From Strigops habroptila (lineage: Eukaryota; Chordata; Aves; Psittaciformes; Psittacidae), in the NCBI RefSeq assembly GCF_004027225.2, contig NC_044277.2, forward strand, positions 90,036,283 through 90,100,282: DNA of 64,000 nucleotides, written 5' to 3'. The position numbers and the translations under genes are program-made. The notes below the pieces were generated by a model. The model was not told where the DNA came from. It saw only the letters and a program-made list of their open reading frames with translations, and did not search any database. Positions 26,723-38,700 of the stretch are shown one piece after another; position 1 is the first letter of the stretch; the number at the start of each line of letters is the position of its first letter.

Positions 26723-29700
26723 CTACAAAAGATCAGGGCAAAACGCCTTGTCAGATTACTTCATTTGGACCGTTTTGTTTAAAATACAGATTTTTAATTC
26801 CCAGTTCAGATTTTATCTCGTTATAAAACAGAAAACTAAACTAGAATCCCATCTCCCTGCCCTACTATCCCACCATCCTTCAGGCCTTCATACACCATAT
26901 TACTTCCAGGTTTTAGATAAAAAGCTTTTATTTACAAAAGAGTAAGATGACCACCCAGGCATCTCACACTTCAGACATCCCTAACCCGACATCAGGCAGA
27001 ACTCGTACTGACCATCCCTGACCACAAACATATCTAATCTAACTAACCTAGGTTACACTGGGATCCTAAAACCCTGCTGCGATGCTCATTACTATTCTTA
27101 GCAGGAAAGTTCAGGGTCATGTTCATGACCCCATCCTTACATCAACAGAAAACATACCCTGAGTCTATAGATTCACATTCAGATAAGGAGCAAAGTGCCA
27201 GAAACCAACCCTCTAAGGAGCTTCCAGAAGAATTAACCTAACCTCACCTGCACTTACTTTCACAGAAAAGCCCTTCAGTATCGCAAGGAATACTGCCAAA
27301 TCTGTACAAACATGGATGACATTCCCCAAAGCCTAAAAATCACTTCACTCTATGAAAGCCTTACCTCCTGACAGAAAAAAACTATTGTTCTCTTGCCTGC
27401 ACATTCTCTCTTCACCTTGGTACTACTATATTATTCTCAGTAAGTAATGTGATACTATCTTATGGTATGTTTGCAACAGGCAAATGACTAAGGATGTTTA
27501 TAAATGTTTATATACATATTTATAAAGCATAAAAGGTAATGCAAAGCACAACAGAGTACTTACATTTTCCAAAAACTGGGTGATCTTTTCTGCAGTATTC
27601 AGTGCTATTATCTTCATTTTAAAGGTTAGTAATATCTCCACAGCAACAAAAACAAGAATCTTGCAGGAGCCACTTATAACTTTGTCCCAAACTCTACAAA
27701 AAAGAAAAACGAAAAGGAATCACCAAACATTATGTCGTGCTTACCTGCTTGTTTATCTGCTAGAACGGTATAACATATAATCACCGTTTTCCAGACTTTC
27801 TCTCTGAATAACAGCAATGTATTGAATTATTCTGGTCAAGGTAAATAAAAGACATTTTATCAACTCCTACATCTGTACAGAGCAGAGTGATGACACAATA
27901 ATGTATTGATATGGTATGGTCTTGTTTAGAAATGGAACAGTTTACAAGCTCAAATACAGAAAGCAAATCTTCTTTTAATAGCCTGAACTGTGACAATTCT
28001 ACAGCATATGGTATAGGTGCGAATTTTTCCAGTGCAAAGAGGAAACAAGCTTTATTACCGTGCCTAATAAAGACACTCTTCAGACAGCTAAGTAGCTGAG
28101 AATTCAAAAGGATGTAATACTGAACAATTGCATCTCTAGAATCTAAATACTGCAGGTCATTGCTGTATGAGCTATAAATACAATGTACCAGCATGATGAT
28201 ATAATACAATAATCAGGATATAATCCATGATGTTGAAATTAGGCAGGAAGAACAACTAGTACGTCCTTCAATCCATCTCAGTGTGCACAGACTCTCTCAG
28301 AATTACCTAACCATTCCTACCACTTGTAGGAAACTGTACCTGGACCTCACAGTTTTAATAAAAGCTGAAGGGCAGGCCTCCAAAGGCTGCAAGTACTTTA
28401 GCAACAGAACTTTGACGAATATTAAAAGAGATCCTCACTACTAAAACAGCCTGCAACAATCTGAAATCATCCTTCATCCAGCAGCTCTATCTCAGTCCCA
28501 ACTCAAAAGACTCGGGATGAAAGATTATCCAAAACCAGTGTGAAACCATCTGTCACATGGCAGCTTTTATGGGCTTGCTTTATTTTTAGTTCTTGAATTT
28601 AAAGAGCTGTGTCAGAAAGACTTTCTGAGGATTACTGTTCATGCTCCCCCTGGGCACTTGTTAACAGTATTTCTCCTTCCAAATAAAAACATGGAGGACA
28701 AAGATCACATACTATCCTTCATAATCTCTGAACACAGTAACACTAACTGGAAAACATCTTTTGCAGCCAACCTATAAACTTGGATCTATGGGTGTGCTTC
28801 TTCCAAAGACAGCTCAATTTTTATATGACCTTGTCTCTCAGAAGCACTTGCCCTTCAGCCTGGAGTGCCAGGAGAACTCAACACAGACATAACATGAACT
28901 TTGACAGCTGAACTGAAGAGTAGGTGTCACACCTTTAAACAAGGAGTTAAGAAGTGGGACTCCAACGAAGAGCTATTCAAATGATTAAGGGACTGGAATA
29001 TTTCTCCTGTGAGGAAAGGCTGAGAGAGCTGGGGCTGTTCAGCCTGGAGGAGAGAAGGCTCAGGGGGGAACTCATCAATGTATATAAATACGTGAAGGGA
29101 GTGTGCAAAAAGGATGAAGCCAGGCTCTTTCCAGTGGTGCCCAGTGACAGGACCAGAAGCACAAACCGAAACACAAGAGGTTCTCTCTGAACATCAGAAA
29201 ACACTTTTTCTCTGTGCAAGTAACCAGGCACTGGCACGGGCTGCCCAGAGAAGTGGTGGAGTCTCCCTCCTTGAAGACATTCAGAAGCTGTCTGGACATG
29301 GTCCAAGGCAACTTTCTGCTTAGCAGAGGGGCTGGATGGACCAGATGACATCCAGAGGTCCCTGCCAACCTCATCTTCTCTGTGATTTTTTGTAAAAAGC
29401 TTGTATAACTCTTAACGTGAAATGCTTGATGCTGTTACACAGTGCTTATTTTTTTACACTGTGACTCAAGTCAATTCTCTGTCAGTTTCTTAACCTTCTA
29501 TTCACATAATTCTTTTGACACTATTTTCACCACCTCTTCATTCTTAAAAAGAATATACCAGAATTTAAGTTATAATGAAGAAATGAGGAAAGAAATATGA
29601 ACAAACAAAAGCCATACACAGACAGAAGGGTAAAAAGGTACTGCCTATTTCTTTCCCCTTTACAATTTAGTTTTAATTCCCTGTCTCACTATGATTAAAA

Positions 29701-32700
29701 AAAAAATGAATATAATTCCCATATGGGCAGGAACAATTAATAATCCAGATTAAAATCTTACTGCTTCCTTTGTGATTCAAGCATCCAGGACAAGTGATCA
29801 CTGTAAATATCACACTGATGTGGAAGTCACGTCAAGAAGCTTTAAGCAAGGCTATGAGAAAACTGAGATCACATTCCTGTTCCACACTGTACAGGTCATC
29901 CTTGTTTACTTCTAACGCATTTTCCTTCACAAACATATCTGTTCACAATCCAAGAACAGCTCCCCACATGTTTCATGGGCATCAGAACTATAGTTATGAA
30001 TGACAATACTGAGAGCAGCAGACTTCAGGAAAAAATTCGTAAAGTTCATATTGAAGCTCATGCTAATTCTAAAACAAATTTACTAATCCTAATACAAAAG
30101 ACCCAGCCTTCTTTCATTATTTTGCTTCCAAGTCTCCTGACTTGAGTCTCCATGATTACGTTACAGCAGGTTACATTTCACGATCAGAAAACACTCTAAT
30201 GTTTTCCTGCACTATTTAGTCTGATTCCAGAACAAATGTTTTAACAATGGCAAAACAGATGCAGTATCTAAATCACCAGTGCCTAAAACATTTTGGAAGA
30301 GGGTGCCCAGCAAAGTGGATGAGATGTCAGCACTAACCAGCTGTGTCTGCTGCAGTATTTTTCCCTTCAACATTTCCAGCTATTGTTACTCCACCAGCAA
30401 CAGCAAAAGGGGAATGACTGTGACACTGTAATGAGCAGAGCAGCACTCAGCACCTTGCTACTCCAACAGAGCCAGGAATGACAACATAAACTGTCAGGCA
30501 AGTTTTGAATTAAGAGCAGAAAAAACCCACAGCAGTTTCAAGGAAACATGTATTTTGCTGATTCTATTCTAATATAGTAGCCTTTACACATTGTGTCTCT
30601 ACTGATGATAACCTATGTATTCTGCTTTCATTTTTAAGTTAACAGCAAGCACTTACAATCAAGTCTGCTGTCAGAGATTGCAACTTTTTACTTGTTTTGT
30701 TTTGATACTCCTTGAGATGGGATAATTAGAACAGAGATGTCATGACAGTGTGCCTATAGCCCTACTCAGGAATGCTGAAGAATCAAGCATATATTAAATT
30801 CATTATGGTTTTTGTGACTATCATCCTCTGTGAAAGACAACAGTATTCAATTAACCACAGGAGCACTTTTGTAAGTACTTCTTGAACAGTAAAACAGTAA
30901 CAGCCACAAGGGAAAATAAGGACAGGAAGCTATGAAGGTAAAGAGCATGCCAAGGATTATGCAAATGAACTCATTTACTTTTCACTGAGCTCTTCCTCTA
31001 GACAAGATACAACTCACTCTGTGTGTGCATATGTGTGAAGGCAAGGCATTCTCAAGGCAGTTTCTGAGGCTTCTCAACCACAACTGCCAAGCAGTATGCA
31101 AAAAGCATCACAGCATTGCTGCTCACTCTTTTTCTTAGATATTATCATTAACCTCACCTGTTTTTTCCCCTAGGCTGCAGGGTAAACACTCTCAACCTTA
31201 TTCCCTGGGTTTGATCCTCCAGTTATCCAGAGATATTCAAAGAGAACCTGTTTAGACCTCTGCCTGCACTTCTTGGTGTCCTTTCCAGAGCTGGGAAGCA
31301 ACTGAGTTACTACTTAAAGGCAAACCAACTTAAGTTTCTCTATAGTAGTCCACACACACATTCTTATGTCCTCCCACTCCACAGTACATCTAAGGCGTTC
31401 TTCATATTTCTGTTGTTTCTACTAACAAATTACTTATATTTTTATGACTAGATGTAATTTATGCAGGACATGGAGATGACAGATGTCAACCTATAGAAAC
31501 CATGCATTAACACATGACGTAGTGCCAGTTTGAAAAGCAGTCATAAGATTTCAGGAGAACTACTAAATACTTTGCTACAAACAAGTTACCAGAGGCTAAT
31601 AACCTAACACCACCCCACCAGCTATTACAGCCCTGCTAATGCCAAGTCTTCAGTGCAGAATACAAACAATGTCAGTCAGGCGCTGGATACTCAATTGACA
31701 ATATGAGGCCACAAAAAATACCTGGCTTACCACTATTGTATCTGCAAAGCTGCACTACTACTGTTGCAGCTGGATCACCTAGGGTGACAGTGCTTCAATA
31801 AACCGGCAGCCAAAGTGCCATTTTGCCTGTAGAGCAGAAGCCACAGAAGGGACGCCAAGGATTAACAGCAGGGCTCTCCAGCTGAGGGCCTACACAGCAC
31901 CATTGGAAAGCTCTCCACACGTGGAGCTTACTGAACAGATGACTAGATATACTGTTGTAGAAATTGAGTAAATATGGCAATGGTGGGTATAAAAACAAAA
32001 GGTGTGATCCAGTTCTCTCCTTGTTTCAGCAACAAGTAAGGCTTTATTGCCTGTGCTACAGGCTGGTTCATGTTCCAGGAAGCACCCTGCCTATATTCCA
32101 GGTGGGATACAGAGCCCTGAGAATACGGTTCCTTCAAAATCTCCACTCTGCTCCTCTCTTTTACCAATGTGGCACTTTTTTAAAGTTTGTTAAGGAGCAT
32201 GTTGCATAGTATTTTAAGTGTATTAGGGCAAGCAAAGACAGTGCCTAAGATCAAAGGAAAATTTTCTACATTAAACTGGTCTATATAAATTTTTCATGTC
32301 CATTTAAATTAAACTGGTACATAAATTTTACCAAAGGTATAACTAGAAGTGTGCTATAAAACAGTATTTATACTGAATGACAATGCCTGTCAGGAGTAAA
32401 GCTGGTATTATGCAACCTCATATCACCAGCATTGGATAAAATTTCTGCATAGCATATACCAATCTTATACACCTTAGAGAAAAAGAGAAAATCATGAAAT
32501 TTAGATTTAGTTGCCTGGCAGAGATGCCTACAAATTATAGAAAGCAAGCAACATCTCTAAGAAATACAGTGCTAAATCGTAAGTTCAATTAAATCGCAGA
32601 AGACTGAGCTCTGATCATCTCTCACTTGACAAAAAGTAAGTAAAACCCAGAGGAAAACTGGAGACCTGTTTTTAATTCTCAGCAGTTCCAACACTGGCAT

Positions 32701-35700
32701 TTGGATACATTTCAGATAAGCATTTGGGCTTCTAGATTCTAATCCAAACTGAAGCAATCCAAGCATTAATTAAGTTCATCTGTCACATGCTACCCATGAA
32801 GTATGTTATTTCCTTAGTAAATGAGGCCGTTATGATTACAACTGAATAATGCAGAAACCTAAACTGGCAACAAAAAGCGCACCTTTATCATGTTCCCACA
32901 AGAACTGCTGGGAAAAGGGATTGCTGTGCCATCAGAAGTACTAACACTAAAATTTGTTTTTACTCCAGAGTGATACAAAAAGCCAGGATTTTGACTTTTT
33001 CCATGAGGAAAAAAAAAAAAGTATTAAAAAAATTCCAGGTCATCACCATATTCTACTTCAGTAAGGTAAAAGAGCACACGAGAATGCTGAACAGTACACT
33101 AACTACACAAAATACTTTATAAAAATTAACTGATTCAAAATGGTAGAAGTTTGAAACTAAAGATTCTGACAAGACAAAATCAAAATTCTTCATCTACATT
33201 TTTCTTTTACACTGTCAAGATGATACAGCTCCATAAAATGCTACATTTTCAACAGAAATTTTAAAAAAACCCAAATCATCCAATAGCAAAACTGCTGTGA
33301 TGCAAATTCCTCTTTCGGCTCCAGTTCTCAGCTGTAAAACCTAGTAGTAAAATTGAATCACACAAGCTCTAAGGAAAAATATCTCCTAGAAGACATGCAA
33401 AGAAGTTCCTAATGCAGTAGTTTGCAAAGGCTATTTCAGATCACAGAAGCCTACGGAAGAAAAGGCCTGAAGAGGCTGGCAAATCCCAGCTAGAGCAGTC
33501 GCTTCTACTGACAGTTGTTTAAGTTTTAAGGCATTAAGTTTCATACAAAGAAAGCACAATGAAACAAGGTCAATCATTACCTGCTGAAAGTAAACTACAA
33601 ATGCAAACGTTAAATCAAAATACAGGCAACCATACATGTTCAATTGCTTTCAAAGAAGTAACAAGCATTTTACGCATGCTCACATAATTAATTTCTGTAA
33701 CCATAAAAGTAGTAGAAGCTTTTACCCACCACATCACACACAAACGCTACAGAGAGGTGACTAATTTGCAGCATTATAGGTGCTTGATGAAAAGCAGTTA
33801 CCATGTAACAATCACCATGCTGCAAACAGCGAAACGCCTAAAGGTCTACTACCAAACCCTCCAGGTTTTGTTCAAATTTTTTTTTTCTCTGAGACATATT
33901 CCTTGGCAACAGTAAAATATATAGAACCTCAAAGACCATGGTACGTCAAGACTAGAGAACCTGATTTCTAATGTTATAGCTTGTTCCCTAAAATGCCCTT
34001 ATTTTCATAATGGCAAATAGAATATTTTTATTTAAACACCATAAAGCATTTTAAACAGAGCATTTTACAGAGGTCTCTGTTTCCACACTAGGTTCCTATA
34101 CTAGCCACTGGAGTCCTGGAGGTGCTGGAGTAAAACTTCCCTTGAACCTTGTTACTGCTCAAAATTTTCAGGCAGCTGAACATGAAACCATTGTTTTCTT
34201 CGTGCCACCTACTGCTCAGCTATTAGCAACTCTTGTTAATGCAGAAAGGATATGCTTCTCTACATGAAGCTTGAATTTTCTGCTTTCCAAGAGTTCTCTG
34301 GCAGCAAAACTACAGAAATAATATAATCTTCATTTCAAAAGCCCTTCAGTGAAGATCCATACACAAAAATTTTCCTCTTTTAAATGCCCAGTGAGCTGCC
34401 ACTTGGCAGCTCACCCAACAATGTGTACCCCAGTTTTATTCCTGAGCATGGTGCCACACGGTATGGAATATCGCTGGGGTCGGCTGTCCCGGCTGTGTCC
34501 TCTCCTAACTTACTGTGCACCCCCAGCCTGCTCGCTGGTGGGGTGGTGTGAGGAGCAGAAAAGGCCTTGGCTCTGTGTAAGCACTGCTCAGCAACAACTA
34601 AAACATTTCCATGTGTTATCAACACTATTTTCAGCACAAATCCAAAACATTGCCCCATACCAGCTACTATGAAGAAATATAACTCTATACCAGCCAATAC
34701 CAGTACACATTCCCAAAATATTTTTAATCTAATGATAATACAGTATTATAACCACTCCCTAAGCAAGGATTTTGGTTACAAAGCCTGAAAATCAACTACC
34801 ATTCAGCTATCTATCACTAAAAGGGGATTTGGAGTTTTAAATCCTAGGAGCCATTAAGTGCCTAATGGAATCAGCCACTATATTTAACTCCATTCTTTTT
34901 TAATTTCAGTGCCAGAAACGATCACACAGAGATTATCTTGCATCAGGAGCAGGTGGAAGCAAAGCCAATTTTGTCATTTCCAAGTCAACAGTAAACTCCG
35001 TAATCTTACAGATAAATTAAGGAAAGCTCTTTGCCTGCTACTGATGACAAAAACTTGTATTACTATAGAATTACAAACAGAAATTAAAAAAAAAGAGCAC
35101 TTGCCTCTGTAAACTGCACTCAGGTAAACAGCCTGCAAAACACTTTTTAAACCAAAGATCGTAAGGGAGCTTGTTCATTGCAGCACATGCTTTTAGATGC
35201 ATCAGGAGTCTGTTATCTTCAATGTTCAAATACTGCTCCAGAATTTTTGGCTGAGAGAAGAATTGGGAAATTTTAGGTAACTCACATCAGAGTACCCTCC
35301 ATAGTAAACACGCATTGTAAGAAACAAAATGTCTTAAAAATTCAATCTCATAAAATAACATGTTAAAATAATGAACTTGCATTGTTTTAACTAAAACCAT
35401 CATGTTCCAAAATACAAGTGCTGATGATTTTTGCAAATAGTTAATTAGGTACTTTACTTAACTGAACAACAACCAACCTCAGGTTCCTTAAATTGCTGAC
35501 CATATGCAGTGTTCCCTAAGGCAATGAGGCGTTTGAGAGCTTAAGGCAATGCAGAGATCAAACATGCACTAATTACTGCTACCTTCACAAGTAACATTGA
35601 GTTTCATTCACCTCAAACATAATCGCCTTAGCACACATCAAATAAAATCCTCACACAATGCAGCAAACCCCAGAAAATCAATTCTGAGAGTAAATCCGTG

Positions 35701-38700
35701 TGCAACATATTAAAAGCTGGACACTGATTTCTTGTTTAAAAATCCAAAGTATTCAGAAGTATAAACATGTGGATAATTCTCCACATAAAAACATGGATAA
35801 TTCATTTTGTTTAAATTCTAATGTAACGCAATATACATTTTCATAAATTCAGAAGTACCTTTATGCTTTTTGCCATGATTAGGTAGACAGCTAATGACTT
35901 CACCTGTCAAAGGGAGAAAACACTTCCTTTGTTCCTATTCTAACATCCATCATCTTGGTACAATGCTTGTATTACAACAGAAACTCAGGGAGAGAGGCAA
36001 TTCACCCTTTCTTTGTAGTGAAAGCACATACTTTAAAAATGCTCCTCTGTCCTTTGAAAAGAATTACAGAAATGGGTATAGCTGAATGTATCACCTCCAG
36101 CAACAGGAAGTGGGTTGAAAAACTATTTCTTAGTTCCAAAAGAGTAACAAACAAAAGGACATGCATAATTTTCTGCAACTAATTTTCACTCAGTGATTGC
36201 TAGTGCATGGGTACTCTGATGATAGTTTTATCTCAGAGATTACTGTTACCTAAAAGTTTTTTATCTGTTAAGACTATTTGAAGAATGACAAAATAAGTAT
36301 GCATGTAAGCATGCATTTTCTTTACAATGAAATTTTAATTTCATAAAACAGTAAGACAGAAATGAGAGCATTTAAATGATCAGTGCCAAAAGAACTCTAT
36401 TCCACTTCTCATTATAATTTAATTTGCAACATACTGTTTTTCTGAAGCTCTTGTATCCTGCTCCATTTATAAAACAAAACAATTGTGCTTTGTCTATCAT
36501 CCAATGAGCAGCATATGGATGCCAGAGATGGAGCCTAAAAAGTAGCAAACAAAATGTTCCTAACTTTGTGATATTTTTAATTGTTTAAAATAAAGAAAAT
36601 TCTTAAGTGACCAATTTGTGAGAAATATAATTCAACTAGATACAAAGTAATCTTTAGCTAACCTAAAAGTAAAATAAGATGTAATTGGTGTAGCAAACAA
36701 AACAATTTCCAATGTTCTGTTAGACAAAGTGTCCTACAGGACAGCACAATCATAATACAAAAAGCACTTGCATTTTCTCAAAACAGTTGGTGGAGCAGAA
36801 TTCAAAGGTGTCACCTTTGTTGCTCCAGTTGTCACCATATAATAATGCTTTCCATGACTGCCTCTCCTCACGAAAAAGAAACAAAGAAACAAAAAGAAAA
36901 AAGAAAAGAGAAAAAAAGAGAAGAGAACAGAAGAGAAATAAAAATAGAGAAAAAAGAAATAGAGAAAAAAGAAATAGAGAAAAAAGAAATAGAGAAAAAA
37001 GAAATAGAGAAAAAAGAAATAGAGAAAAAAGAAATAGAGAAAAAAGAAAAGAAAAAGAAAAAAAGAAAAAGGTTTTTCCTTACCAGTTGCTGTAATGAAT
37101 CTTTGTGCTTGCTGTTCAGCTGATTCACAAAGCAACTGACAAGCCAATAGCATTCTATAGGATCCTCCACCATTTCCTCCATTGCTTTAGCAATAGCAAG
37201 AAACACTTCATCTTCAGGTTCCTGGAAAACAAAGCCAAAAAAGTGAACTATGTAGAAGTATTGGACTATTTGATTTAAATTATTTTATATTCCTTTTCCC
37301 TGCATTATGGTAACAGACACCTGTTAATACAGTACAAGTAAGACTTGCCCTGCTTTTAATACCAGAACGTACAACAGGCATTTGGAGCAACTCTGATTCG
37401 AAGTTCTCAAATGAGATAATATTACATCCTATCAAGGTAGCAATAATCTTACTTCTATATTCCACATTTTTATACTGCATAGCAGCAAAATTCTTCATCC
37501 TTTTCCTTGCTAAGGGCCAAACAGGCCCCTCAAACACTTCTGTCATGGCTGTTACAGTTACTGTAAAAAACTAATGCAGCCATGAGCTGTAAACTTACCT
37601 TCAAATTACAGAAAATCATTTGGTTTGAGATAAACATCTTCCTAGAGACAAATAAGTATCTTTTCTAGGTGATCAGCATCTTATTTCCCTAGGGCACCTT
37701 ATGCCCTAGGTGATGAGCATCTTATTATTATTTTCTAGGTGATGAGCATCTATTCTGATCTGAGACTAGAAGCATGGGATGGGCACACCATCATCTTTTC
37801 TCCTAGCCAACAGCTAGGTCAGGAAGCGGTTAAACTAGGAAGATGCACAAGGCAAGTCTAAATTTGCCCTGTTTCTTACAGTCTTCCTTATGCAGGCAGT
37901 ACTGACTACAATAGGAGGCAGGGCAACAAGCCAGACAGGTATCCACAGTCTGATCTACTGTAACCACCAGCAGCAGTAAGCTATAGTAACACAGGTTTTT
38001 GCATAGATTACAACTCAGGCAAAATGCCTGGATAGTCCAAATACTTCTAGGATATGCCTCCGCTACACAGACTGCTGTGATACACACATACCCCCACTTA
38101 AACTCTCTTCCTATAGATGCACACAACACACTTAGCAGACTTCTGTGATTTGTTACTCAAACATTTAAAATGCTGAGAAAAATCCAACATCATCTTTATA
38201 CTCTGCCTCCACAATAAAACATCTGCATTATTATCAAACAGTCACCTCTCATAAGTTTAAGAGGACAGCTACTCCACTCAAAACAGCTGGCTTAAAGAGA
38301 ACAAATGCTTTCTGCAGCAAAACAAACATAAGTTACAGGACTAGTAACTGTGGATCTGCTAAACGCCATTTCTATGAAAGCCCACCACAGACAGGACTGA
38401 GAGCAGCTAGTGCTCTGGGATGCACTGACAGAACACCTGCTCAGCAATGCTGCTCCAGAAGGGATGAATTTTCAGCCCACCAGGACATATGCCAAGATCA
38501 AGGAAATTTCTCTATAGGAAACTTGCACAGTAGGATGGCCACATTCCTAGGCAATGGTAAAGGCAAAAAAACACTCTCCCTCCTCTAACAAGAGAATGCT
38601 GTATATAATCCTCCAAAGTATTACTGAATTTTCCATGTTGACTTTTAACCTTTTTTAACCTTTTTTTTCCATTTTTTAACTTTAAAACCATGTGTCAGAT

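Larger units (their letters stand above)
27694..35104 (-). other. TBC1D7: TBC1D7 intron 5 (7.4 kb, GC-AG)
   Basis: The donor is AG|gcaagt (35104 downward) and the acceptor ttttgtag. It contains a CR1 fragment (28945-29395) and an old partial LTR (34421-34707), both oriented opposite to the gene. A sense 142-codon open frame (28209-27781) lies just upstream of exon 6 and is unrecognised. Confidence 0.85.

Noticed and set aside
28954..29190. Open frame resembling a protein-coding gene
   Set aside because: It is the C-terminal remnant of the CR1 LINE ORF2, frameshifted further on. Recorded as part of the mobile element.
36946..37050. Regular repeat considered as a CRISPR-like array
   Set aside because: Units are contiguous without spacers, in a vertebrate intron. 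It is a minisatellite.
36787..37123. Lys/Glu-rich repetitive open frames on the + strand
   Set aside because: Translation of the 15-bp minisatellite and antisense of TBC1D7 exon 4. Not a gene.
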